From NCBI GenBank assembly GCA_937924525.1, contig CALDSU010000010.1, positions 1 through 64,000 of the forward strand: DNA of 64,000 bases, in the 5' to 3' direction. Positions 1 to 8,300 of this stretch are shown here, in pieces. The translations under genes were made by a program, and so were the position numbers. The notes under the pieces are model-generated. The model was not told the DNA's origin. It did no database searches and worked only from the letters and a program-made list of their open reading frames with translations. The DNA is from an uncultured Bryobacteraceae bacterium. Its GTDB lineage: Bacteria; Acidobacteriota; Terriglobia; Bryobacterales; Bryobacteraceae. Position 1 is the first letter of the stretch. Each line of letters opens with the position of its first letter.

Positions 1-2025
1 CAACGCGACCCGCCATTCTTCACCGTCAAAAACGGCGACTGGAATCTTCGACGCTTCAGGGGATTCGAGCCACATCCTGGCCGCGGAAATCGGAACATAG
101 TGGAGTTCGGCGCGGCAGGGCGGAAACATCGTGAAAATCTCCTCGATCTGGACCCTGATGGATTGTTCGTCTGATTCGCCTTCATCTTCAGGGCGGGATG
201 CTGCTAGCCCGTCCATTTCCAGCCGGAAAGCGACACCGATCAGAGGAGTGCGTTCCTCGTCGGGCAGGATGCCGTAGAGAAACGGATGCACTGGCGTGAA
301 GTAGTTTTGCGGGCTGGTGGTCGCCGACCAGTGCTCTATTTGAGAGGAGGTCAGGACTGGTACTGCGACGGGCCCGCCCGTTACAGGAGCCAGCCTGTGC
401 TTTAGCCAAGAGGTGGGCGAGTGAGCATCAACGAGGCCTTGTTGGTTGCAATGACCTCCCAATAGAACTCTTCGCGTAGCCGCACCAACAAGTTCGGCTG
501 GATCAAGGCGTTTTGGTTTCTTACCTCCCTTCCCCCGGGTCTCGTTTTTATCGGCATTGTCTGATCCTGCGCCGGTGGCCGTGTTCCAGTGAGCGCCCAC
601 CAGGAACGAAGCCGAAGGGACATTTCCGTCCGGTGGTTCGGCGCGCAACGCTCGCGCCAACTGGATGATCCGCCTTGGAAGGTCGGATGGTGGGCCATCC
701 TTCTTGTCCATCTTGACGAAGATCGTCATGGTCGGAGCTTCACATTCCCCATCGTGAAAAAGTTGGCTGAGCCTGCCACGACGGTCCAACCGCCCAAGCC
801 TCTGAAGCAGAGTGGGAAGCGAAGCAAAATCGCAGAGAACCGCTGATGCATCCGCATCAAGGCCAACTTCTGCCGCAGCAGTTCCGACTAGAAAGGCGCT
901 GTTGTTGCTTTCGCCCGCTTCCTCGCCGTTCCCAGGAGGAGCGAAGCGTACAAAAACGGGATCTTTTTCGATCCGATCACGTTCGTATCCGCGAAGTCGC
1001 CCCGTAATTGTCAGAACCCGATCTTTAAAATGCTTCTGGAGACGTCTTGAGATGTTGTTCGCGACCCGTGGCTCGCGCACGAACACTGCGACGTTCTGGT
1101 TCTTCTCGCCGAGCGCCTCGGCCTCCGCCCCGATTACCTGATCGAGTCCGTCGTCGCCCGTAATCCACTTGATTTTCACCTGCCGTGTTTGTGCGGCCCT
1201 GAGACGATCAAGGAGGCGTGGATCGTATTCGTCGTCAGGAATGAGTGTGAAGATCGAATCTGCGTTGGGTGGTGGCAGGGACGGAGTCGCGGACAGCTCC
1301 GTGGCCCAGAAAGGAAGGTGTTCGAACGTAGCGGAAAGCGCCGCAGGAATATCTCGGTCGGCCTGTTCAATGAGCCGACGCGCTTGACGGAGCGTAAGCA
1401 GGAACTCCGGTACGAGGTGGGCTTCGTCTACACAGATCCAAGCATCTACTGCCAGGAGAGCAGCCTGCAACGGCCGGCTCCATTTGCCGAGACCGTACCC
1501 TTGGAACAGGAGCCGGCTGCCGATCTGGTCAACTGTACCGATAATGAGTTGTGGCACCGAGGGGACAACAGACCACTCTCGGTCATCCACCAATTGACCC
1601 CGAAGTTGGACAACCCGAAAAATATCCGCTTGGTCTCTGCTTAAGGACTCCAGTCCCTTCCGTAATTCAGAGAGCTCGCAATTGCCTGCCGAGAGCTTGG
1701 CCTCAAGCTGGCGGGCCAAGCGAAAAACCTGCTGCACAAGCACGCGCCGGTTCACAACCCAAACGAGGCGCCGAGGGACCGGCCTCCGCGAGCCCCGCTC
1801 CAGCCCATACCACGCCAACGCCAGGATCCAGATGACGGTGACGTCGGTTTTGGCGGCCCCAGTGGGGAGGTCAATGAGGTTTGGATGCCATCCCTCCGTG
1901 AGTCTCTTGAACAGCCTGCCCATCCATCTCATGGGAGGCTGATCTCGCAGCGCGGTGTAATTCCGTTCGAAAAACTGGACGCACCTTTGAGGCGAGAACC
2001 CGGTGGATCGGATGTCTGTTTGCAT
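1..2025 (-). CDS. cas3: CRISPR-associated helicase Cas3, type I-G/I-U-like (3' end outside window)
   Basis: Superfamily 2 helicase of a type I CRISPR-Cas effector; Cas3 is recruited to target-bound Cascade, unwinds DNA and degrades it. The frame is open from an ATG at 2025 to base 1, giving 675 residues. Motif I is DLPTGAAKT (about 52-60), motif II is CVDEAH (about 198-203), motif III is SATPS (about 245-249), then AAEVGLD (about 384-390) and QRLGRLDRRG (about 408-417). The helicase starts within 50 residues of the N-terminus with no HD domain in front. That order fits the I-G family, where HD is C-terminal or separate; the C-terminus is not visible. Motif I carries Ala where Gly normally precedes the Lys. 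Two 60-base rows counted by hand (841-900, 1381-1440) are each 58% GC, lower than the neighbouring DNA. No other cas gene or repeat array is in the window. The family call is confident; the subtype is inferred from domain order. Confidence 0.85.
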   Translation of the reverse strand, partial: MQTDIRSTGFSPQRCVQFFERNYTALRDQPPMRWMGRLFKRLTEGWHPNLIDLPTGAAKTDVTVIWILALAWYGLERGSRRPVPRRLVWVVNRRVLVQQVFRLARQLEAKLSAGNCELSELRKGLESLSRDQADIFRVVQLRGQLVDDREWSVVPSVPQLIIGTVDQIGSRLLFQGYGLGKWSRPLQAALLAVDAWICVDEAHLVPEFLLTLRQARRLIEQADRDIPAALSATFEHLPFWATELSATPSLPPPNADSIFTLIPDDEYDPRLLDRLRAAQTRQVKIKWITGDDGLDQVIGAEAEALGEKNQNVAVFVREPRVANNISRRLQKHFKDRVLTITGRLRGYERDRIEKDPVFVRFAPPGNGEEAGESNNSAFLVGTAAAEVGLDADASAVLCDFASLPTLLQRLGRLDRRGRLSQLFHDGECEAPTMTIFVKMDKKDGPPSDLPRRIIQLARALRAEPPDGNVPSASFLVGAHWNTATGAGSDNADKNETRGKGGKKPKRLDPAELVGAATRRVLLGGHCNQQGLVDAHSPTSWLKHRLAPVTGGPVAVPVLTSSQIEHWSATTSPQNYFTPVHPFLYGILPDEERTPLIGVAFRLEMDGLAASRPEDEGESDEQSIRVQIEEIFTMFPPCRAELHYVPISAARMWLESPEASKIPVAVFDGEEWRVAL

Positions 2026-2045
2026 CTATCTACTAAATCGGTATT

Positions 2046-2699
2046 TTACTCCTGCATCCACTGGCTGCATGCGACCCGCGGCACAACCGGAGGCGTAAGC
2101 CGCGCAGCCCAGGCATCGAGGCGGTCAGCCTCTCGGTCCAACGACAGGGCCATCGAGATCAGCGCCTGGAGCGCGGCGAAGGCGTAGACGCGGCGGTCAA
2201 GGGCCTCGCCGCGCGTTCCCTTCTTACGGCGCCACTCTCGCACCGGTGCGCCGCGCGAGTAGGTCGTCACCAGGATCTCGGAGAGCAGTTGCTCGAAGTG
2301 CTCCTGGGTGCGATCCGCCGGGAAGTGGCAGAAGCCGGGTGAGGGCTCGACGATCTTCAGGCGTCCGTGGACCGTCGACTTGGCGCTGTCCACGCCCACG
2401 GTGTAGAGCATGGTCCCGTTCTTGCGGCTCGGTCGCTTCGGCCAAACCGGCGGCGGCCCGGACTTGCCCTTGATCGCGAACACCCGTTGGTGGAACCGGA
2501 CGCGCGCGAACTCGTAGACCTGCTGGGTGTAGAAGCCGCTGTCGATGCAGCAAGCGGAAACTGGCAGCGTGACGCCACGTTCATGCGGCCAGAGCTGCGC
2601 CAGCAGCCCGTCTAGGGACTGCCAAACACCCGGCGCGGAGGGGCCGCCCGGCGCCCACCAACGGGCGCCGGTGAAGCTGAGCGGCGGATCGGCCCGCAT
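2046..2699 (-). pseudogene. Phage terminase large subunit (GpA family), 5'-truncated remnant
   Basis: The 217-residue product resembles only the C-terminal nuclease half of GpA-type terminases, which package phage DNA. Recognisable elements are VWQSLDGLLAQLW (about 25-37), the IDSGFYTQQVYEFAR block (about 52-66), VFAIKGKSGPP, the TVGVDSAK segment, GFCHFP, and the C-terminal VREWRRKKGTRGEALDRRVYA region. Full-length family members exceed 500 residues and carry an N-terminal ATPase, which is absent. The frame opens with an ATG inside the TAATG that ends the cytochrome gene, so homology breaks within roughly the first 20 codons. The reading frame stops 20 bases before the cas3 start. No other phage gene is visible. 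This is probably a prophage scar, or the scar of an island insertion. It is unlikely to be functional as a terminase. Confidence 0.75.
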
Positions 2700-4846
2700 T
2701 ACCGGGCGCCGAGCGCCTGGATCATTTTTTGCGCCGTGTCCCGGATCTCGGGCCGCGGGCTGGCCAAGGCCTGCCGCAGGTGAGGCAGCGCGGCCCGGGG
2801 ATCTGCGCCTTCCAGCAGGACGGCGCCGAGCGCGTAGTGGTACTCCGGGTTTTGCGGGTCCAGCTCAAGGGCGGCCCGGAACTGCGCCGCCGCTTCGGCG
2901 GGACGGCGCTGCATGGCCAGCACGAGCCCGTAGCGGTGGCGGATGCCGGCGTTGTCCGGGGCGTGTTGGACGGCCTGGCGCAGGTGGTAGCCGGCCTCGG
3001 CGCTCCTGCCGGCGGAGGCGGCCAGCATCCCGAGATTCACGTGCGCCGGAGCATAGTCCGGCCGGGCGCGGATCGCCTCGCGGAACGCGGCTTCGGCTCC
3101 CGGAGCGTCTCCGCTCGTGTGGAGGAGGCCGGCGAGCGCGGCATGGATTTCCGGAGAGTCCGGATCGCTGTGGGCGGCCCGCCGGAGCAGGGCGATCGCC
3201 TCGGCGACGCGGTTCTGGCGGGCGTAGTTCAGCCCGAGATCGTGGAGCGTGCGCGGGTGCCAGGGGTCGGCCGCGAGGGCTTTTTCGAGCATTTCCGCGC
3301 CGCGCCGCAAGTTTCCCTGAGCGGACAGCGACGCGCCCAGGGCGCGCAGAAACACCAGGTTGTCAGGCTCGCGGCGCACCGCCTCTTCACCCGCCTGCAC
3401 CGCGTCGGCCAGACGGCCGGTCTTGCCGTAAGCTTCGGCCAGTTCAAAGTAACAGGACGCCCCGCAGGAGGCGTCCTCGCGAACCGCCCGCTCGAGCGCG
3501 GGCACTCCCGCGCTGAGGTTGGCGCCGACGCGCACCTGCGCCAAAGCCAGGTAGAGCGGCTCCGGGTCGGGCGGATAAGAAGGCGCCACCGGCCCCCGGT
3601 AGACGGCTCGCCGTTCGGTTTTCGGCGCGGTCAGGTCTCCAGGGGGCGGTCGCCGGGTGATGAGATGATCATGCATCACGACGTGCACGGCATCGTCGGT
3701 CCGGCGCAGCGGCATGTGGCACGCGATGCACTCGGTGACGCCGTGGTGCACAACCGGCGACGGCTGCGCATGACACTTCCCGCATGCCGCGCTGGCCTGG
3801 GCGATGGACTCGACGCCGCGCCGGACATCGTGGGGATCGTGGCACGTTGTACAGGTGAGCTCGCTCCTGGCGAAACAAGCGGATTTGCGCAACCGGTACG
3901 AGGCGTGGGCAATCTCAAATTTGTCGTCGTGGCCGGCGCCCGGCGGATGGTCGAAGTGGAGGATGTAGTGGCGGAGCGGCTCGCCGGCGCGGAAACTGAA
4001 CACCCCCCGCTCGAGCCGGGTAATCGCGTGCGGCAGCGGCGCGCTGGTGGACTGTTGGTGGCATTGCATGCAGATCTCCATCTGAGCGTTGCGGCTGAGG
4101 CGGCCGGGATGGACGATGGCGGCGCGGATCTTCTCCGCCGGCGCGCGCGAGGCCGCAGCCGCGACATGCTCCGCGCCCGGGCCATGGCACCGCTGGCAAT
4201 CGATGCCCTCGGGCAACGTCTCGGGATAGACGGGGTCGGCGTAGAACGAGTCCCGCCCGGGGGGAAGCGCGGGATAAGCGTTGTGGCAAAAGAAGCAATC
4301 GTATTTGATGGGGCGTCGGAAATCCGGGTGATCCGGCCGGTCGTAACTGGGATTCATGGCCCAGTAGCCACCCTGGGCGGTGTACCAGGCGACGGGGAGC
4401 TCGATCAGCTCGCCGCGCGGATTACGGTGGACAAACGTCTGCCCGGTGTGTCCCGACCCCAGAATGTAGTCAATGCGTTTCTCGACGACGTTGGTCTCGC
4501 CGCCATCCGGCCCCACCTGGTGGCGGCGCATAAAGGCCGCGCCGTCGCGGAGGGTCATTGTGTAATGACGGTCCGACGCCTTGTGGTAGAAGCGGTTCCG
4601 GCGGCTGAAATCGGCGGTGGTGCGGGACGGGCTGAAGGCCGCGAAGGCCCGGCCCATGCCGGTTTGCCGGTAGGTCTTCCAGATCCCGGCGTGGCAGGCG
4701 GCGCAGGAGGCGGCGGGCGCGAAGGCTCTCACCGCGGAGGCCGCAGCGGGCGCCGGCGGCCGCCCGCGCGGCGCGAAGGACCAGTAGACGCCCGCTCCGG
4801 CAGCGGCCAGAGCGCTCCATCCCGCCAAAGCGCGGGCTCGGTTCAT
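2699..4846 (-). CDS. Exported heptaheme c-type cytochrome fused to TPR domain
   Basis: 715 residues. An N-terminal hydrophobic segment (about 5-24) serves as signal or anchor. Seven CXXCH haem-binding motifs follow within the first 390 or so residues: CAACH (48-52), CFFCH, CQRCH, CMQCH, CTTCH, CGKCH and CIACH. From about residue 430 to the end are TPR helices with repeated Leu/Ala/Pro spacing (for example DAVQAGEEAVRREPDN, EAIALLRRAAHSDPDS). The haem part resembles multihaem cytochromes of the c554/doubled-CXXCH type, suggesting periplasmic electron transfer; the TPR part suggests protein docking. The redox partner is unknown. It lies 29 bases after the esterase gene on the same strand and may be the last gene of that run. 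Its TAA stop overlaps the ATG of the terminase remnant. Confidence 0.85.
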   Translation of the reverse strand: MNRARALAGWSALAAAGAGVYWSFAPRGRPPAPAAASAVRAFAPAASCAACHAGIWKTYRQTGMGRAFAAFSPSRTTADFSRRNRFYHKASDRHYTMTLRDGAAFMRRHQVGPDGGETNVVEKRIDYILGSGHTGQTFVHRNPRGELIELPVAWYTAQGGYWAMNPSYDRPDHPDFRRPIKYDCFFCHNAYPALPPGRDSFYADPVYPETLPEGIDCQRCHGPGAEHVAAAASRAPAEKIRAAIVHPGRLSRNAQMEICMQCHQQSTSAPLPHAITRLERGVFSFRAGEPLRHYILHFDHPPGAGHDDKFEIAHASYRLRKSACFARSELTCTTCHDPHDVRRGVESIAQASAACGKCHAQPSPVVHHGVTECIACHMPLRRTDDAVHVVMHDHLITRRPPPGDLTAPKTERRAVYRGPVAPSYPPDPEPLYLALAQVRVGANLSAGVPALERAVREDASCGASCYFELAEAYGKTGRLADAVQAGEEAVRREPDNLVFLRALGASLSAQGNLRRGAEMLEKALAADPWHPRTLHDLGLNYARQNRVAEAIALLRRAAHSDPDSPEIHAALAGLLHTSGDAPGAEAAFREAIRARPDYAPAHVNLGMLAASAGRSAEAGYHLRQAVQHAPDNAGIRHRYGLVLAMQRRPAEAAAQFRAALELDPQNPEYHYALGAVLLEGADPRAALPHLRQALASPRPEIRDTAQKMIQALGAR

Positions 4847-4875
4847 GTCGGGTGATTATACCGGGCTCCGGCGCT

Positions 4876-6927
4876 TCAGGGGAGCCAGCCCTCGTACACG
4901 CGCGCCAACTCCCACCCTTCCGGGCGGTAGCGAATCTCCGCGCGCGGGAACTCGGCTTCCGCCTCGATCCGGCGGGCCCGCGCGCCCGCCGGCGTGCGCG
5001 GCTCGACGATCCAGAGCGGCTTCGATTCCAGCGCCCGGCCCAGATCGCGGAGATCATAGTCCCGCAGCACCCCGGGCACGATCAGCTCGACCAGCCCTTC
5101 GTGGTGCCGGGCCTGCGCGATCGCCATCCAGGAAAGCACGGACCCTTCCGCGGCAATGTGGGACAACCGCGGTTCGAAAAGCGCCGCATGCAGCGCCAGC
5201 ACCCCGCCTGAGCCGCCGCCGAACACCGCAAGCCGCGCCGGGTCCACGTCCGGACGGCTGGCCAGATAGGCAGCCGCACGCAGCGCATCGTGAAGCTGAT
5301 AGCCGAGCAGCGTCTCCCCCAGCAGGATCGCCCGCATGGCTAATTGGTAAGCGGGGCTGTAGCCGGCGCCCCGCGCCGTCGCCGCGGTCTCCCAGCCGCG
5401 CAGGCGCGGGATGGCCACTACGCGTCCCAGGCGGGCGAGTTCAGCCGCGTTGGCCGGCGGATCGGAACCGGCCAGCGGGTCGAGATACAGGACGGCCGGC
5501 CGCCGGCCCCCCGCCGTCAGGGGCGCCAGCACGCGCACTGCGAGTTCCATGCCGTGACTGGTCTCGATCGTCACCTCCTGCTCGCGGAAGAGCGACGAAG
5601 ACAAGGCGGACTGGCGGATTACCCGGGGCTGGCCGCGCGGGCGTTCAAGTCCGATGCGCGCAGCGACCAGGTCCTGGAGCGCGCCCGGATCGCTCAGGCT
5701 CGCCGCTTTCCGCTTCGGAAAGATTTCCGCGGCCAGCCGCGCGTTCAGCGACTGCACGGTCTCTCCACCGAAGGATGTCGCCACCTGGCCGGTGGGCGTG
5801 ACTTCCAGATCCAAGTCCAGTTCTGTTTCGAACGCGGGCTCGGCCACGGCGCCGTTTCCGTTGCGTAGCCAGCGGTGGAACCACTGTAACGTCGCCTCGC
5901 GGCGCGGCCGGCTCCAGCCATGCGTGTCGTCATACTCAAAAAACGAGATGCGATCCGGGACGCCGGCTGCTTCGTAGACCCGCCGCGCCTCGGCGAACGC
6001 CGCCCGCGCGCCTTCAATCGGGAAGAAGTCGCGGATGGCGGCTAACACCTTCAGCGGCTTCGGCGCGAACGCGATGAGGAAATCGCTGAAGTTCAGCCCA
6101 TCGGCCAGAAACCGGCTGAACACCTGTTCGGAATCCTGCGGGCCGGGCTTGTGCCACAACGTCTCCCAAGAGGTGATGTAGCAGGAAGGGGCGGCGGCGG
6201 CCAGCCGCGATTCCACCACGGCGAGATAGGCCGACTGCGTGCCGCCCCCGGAATTACCGGCCACCGCGATCCGGGCCGGATCCACGTCCGGACGGGTCAG
6301 CAGATAGTCCACCGCCCGCACGCCATCCCAGGTTTCGTAGCGCGCGAAATTGGTCCCGGTGAGCAGGCACTGCAACCCCGCCTGAATGTGCTCGCGGGTG
6401 CCGATCCCGACGCGGGAGCGGCCTGCCGCGGCATCGAAGTATTCCGCACGTTCGCCCTGTCCGGGAGGATCGAAGGCCAGCACCAGCATCCCGTGCTTGA
6501 CCAAGCCGATCCAGCCTCGCTGGTAGACGGCGGCAGCCTTGCCATTGGCGCTGTGCCCCGCCGCGCCCACTACCGCCGGGAACGGCGGCCGGACGCCGGT
6601 GGGCACATACACGTTGGCCGTCACGTAGAAGCCCGGCAGACTTTCGAACATCAGCTTTTCAACGCGGTACCCCGCGCGATCGAGCGTGCCGGTGACGCGC
6701 GGATTCAGCGGCGTCTTCTCCGGGAAGCCGCCCAACGCCTCCAGAACCTTCGCCCGGATATACTCCTGCCGGGCGCGGACCTGTTCGGGCGTGCGTATGG
6801 CGGCCACTTGCGCCTGTCGCCCGGCCAGCAGGCGCATCGCGCGTTCCGTCAAGTGCGCTTCCAGGGCGCTTTGCGCCCACGCCACTGGCGCGAACGCCAG
6901 GCAGCAGATCCAGCTGGCCGCCCTCAT
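4876..6927 (-). CDS. Secreted tandem alpha/beta-hydrolase, acetyl xylan esterase-like
   Basis: 683 residues. The ATG at 6927 is chosen because it overlaps the upstream stop as ATGA and opens a clear signal peptide ending near AWAQS. The N-terminal alpha/beta-hydrolase has the acetyl-xylan-esterase style VGAAGHS segment and the nucleophile elbow AVAGNSGGG. A second, more divergent hydrolase half contains FGGGSGGVLAL, suggesting a duplicated fold. Members of this family remove acetyl or other acyl groups from polysaccharides or xenobiotics; the exact substrate cannot be read from sequence. It follows the ceramidase-like and DUF1080 genes in one transcription unit, so it is probably part of an exported glycoconjugate-degrading set. 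Confidence 0.8.
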   Translation of the reverse strand: MRAASWICCLAFAPVAWAQSALEAHLTERAMRLLAGRQAQVAAIRTPEQVRARQEYIRAKVLEALGGFPEKTPLNPRVTGTLDRAGYRVEKLMFESLPGFYVTANVYVPTGVRPPFPAVVGAAGHSANGKAAAVYQRGWIGLVKHGMLVLAFDPPGQGERAEYFDAAAGRSRVGIGTREHIQAGLQCLLTGTNFARYETWDGVRAVDYLLTRPDVDPARIAVAGNSGGGTQSAYLAVVESRLAAAAPSCYITSWETLWHKPGPQDSEQVFSRFLADGLNFSDFLIAFAPKPLKVLAAIRDFFPIEGARAAFAEARRVYEAAGVPDRISFFEYDDTHGWSRPRREATLQWFHRWLRNGNGAVAEPAFETELDLDLEVTPTGQVATSFGGETVQSLNARLAAEIFPKRKAASLSDPGALQDLVAARIGLERPRGQPRVIRQSALSSSLFREQEVTIETSHGMELAVRVLAPLTAGGRRPAVLYLDPLAGSDPPANAAELARLGRVVAIPRLRGWETAATARGAGYSPAYQLAMRAILLGETLLGYQLHDALRAAAYLASRPDVDPARLAVFGGGSGGVLALHAALFEPRLSHIAAEGSVLSWMAIAQARHHEGLVELIVPGVLRDYDLRDLGRALESKPLWIVEPRTPAGARARRIEAEAEFPRAEIRYRPEGWELARVYEGWLP

Positions 6928-8300
6928 TTCGCGCCGCCTTTCGCCCGGGCGTGCAACTCGATCAATTGCCGCACCGCCGAAGCGGCCAGCATCTCGCCGC
7001 CGCCGGCGGCCACCCGGGTGTTGATCACTTCGTACTGTCCCTGCGGGTACGCACGCCGGTCGGGGATATAGCCGAACGACCCGTTGGCCGGCGACGCCAC
7101 AATCGTCACCGGGAACGGCGAGCCCAGCTTGATCGCCTTGCCAATCTCCACGAAGATCTCGCTGGGCAGCCCGACCCAAGCCAGGTCGCGGCCCAGCGCG
7201 ATGACCTGCACCTCCGCCTCGATCGTTTTTCCCTCGCGGGCGGCGACCTCGATCACCTGAAAGGCTTTTACCTGCTCGTAGAACGGCGGCGCGCCCGGCT
7301 TGCCGTACTGCGCGATCACTGCCCGGGCGCGCGCGACGTCGCCTGGTTCGAGGGAGGCCAGCGGCAGCGCGACCATTTCCCGGCTGACTTGGATCTCTCC
7401 CTCCGCAGGCGTCCTACGCCGGAACGTCCGCAGGACTTCGCCGGCCAGGATGGCGCCGATCCGCGCCGCTTCCGCGTGCCCTTTCTGCGGAGCGGGGCTG
7501 CGCACGTCGATGTGGTTGACATTGCCGGCGCAGCCCTCCGTGAAGACCGTGAGCGTGCCGGCGCCGAGCGCTTCTTCCAGAATCTTGCCGAGCGCGTAAG
7601 GGTAGTCCGCTGAGAACCGCGTGCCGCCCACGGTGTCCAGGTGGTTGGCGTAATTTACATAGACGGCCAGCGGCGCGCCGCCGGCGTCCTCGAAGAACAC
7701 TACCGGCAGCTCGGGATCGATCCCTCCGGCAGGCGCGACGACATCAGGATTGCGTTTGCCCGGATTCCACCTCACCGTGCCGTCCTTCATCCAATAGCGA
7801 CGAATGAAGGCCACCGACTCCTCGCGGCCCACCCCCTTGCGGATGCGCCCGGGCCGCAGATTCTCCGCGGCCACGCGCACGCTCTCCGCGATCCGGCGCG
7901 GCAACTGCGCGTGATACGTCTTGACGATGTCCAGCGTCTTGGGGTCCACGTTGACCAGGCGCGAGCCCATTTCCGGTCCGGTGTGAGTGTGCGTGGCGCT
8001 GATCATGACGTGGGCGCCCGGAATGCCGGTTTCGCGTTCGATCAGCATCCGCGCCTCCTCGGCGAACGCGCGCGGCATGCTGACCACGTCGCAGGCTACC
8101 GGCGCCGCCCGCACCCCGCCCTGTTCCATCACGAGCGCCTTGGCGAACAGGTCGTCGTGCACTCCCTCATTCAGGCGGATGCTGTAATAGCCCGCCATCG
8201 GCATGCCGGCCGGCGGCGTGATCCTGACGGCGGCGCGCCCCACCCGCAGTTCGCCCGCCAGCGCGGGCAGCGCCAGCAACAACATCAGCAGCGTTCTCAT
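6924..8300 (-). CDS. Exported neutral/alkaline ceramidase-like hydrolase
   Basis: 458 residues. Starts at the ATG overlapping the upstream stop (ATGA at 8300-8297), followed by a signal peptide (MRTLLMLLLALPALAG). The neutral/alkaline ceramidase N-terminal fold is supported by the early RITPPAGMPMAGY segment, the His-rich SATHTHTGPEM motif and YANHLDTVGG, positions that supply zinc ligands in characterised ceramidases. It lacks the long C-terminal domain of full ceramidases, which run above 600 residues. Many Acidobacteria and Planctomycetes proteins of this kind are annotated as ceramidases without demonstrated lipid substrates, so the activity is inferred. Its stop overlaps the esterase start by four bases, pointing to translational coupling. 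Confidence 0.8.
   Translation of the reverse strand: MRTLLMLLLALPALAGELRVGRAAVRITPPAGMPMAGYYSIRLNEGVHDDLFAKALVMEQGGVRAAPVACDVVSMPRAFAEEARMLIERETGIPGAHVMISATHTHTGPEMGSRLVNVDPKTLDIVKTYHAQLPRRIAESVRVAAENLRPGRIRKGVGREESVAFIRRYWMKDGTVRWNPGKRNPDVVAPAGGIDPELPVVFFEDAGGAPLAVYVNYANHLDTVGGTRFSADYPYALGKILEEALGAGTLTVFTEGCAGNVNHIDVRSPAPQKGHAEAARIGAILAGEVLRTFRRRTPAEGEIQVSREMVALPLASLEPGDVARARAVIAQYGKPGAPPFYEQVKAFQVIEVAAREGKTIEAEVQVIALGRDLAWVGLPSEIFVEIGKAIKLGSPFPVTIVASPANGSFGYIPDRRAYPQGQYEVINTRVAAGGGEMLAASAVRQLIELHARAKGGAK

Noticed and set aside
2026-2045. CRISPR array expected next to cas3
   Set aside because: Only 20 bases separate cas3 from the terminase remnant, and no direct repeats with regular spacers were seen anywhere in the window.
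2729-4855. Long plus-strand open frame (708 codons) opposite the cytochrome gene
   Set aside because: Antisense shadow in GC-rich DNA; the opposite strand has seven CXXCH motifs and TPRs, while this frame shows no family signature.
6928-7179. N-terminal extension of the esterase
   Set aside because: It reads antisense-like, low-complexity sequence within the ceramidase gene; the signal peptide and ATGA overlap identify the start at 6927.
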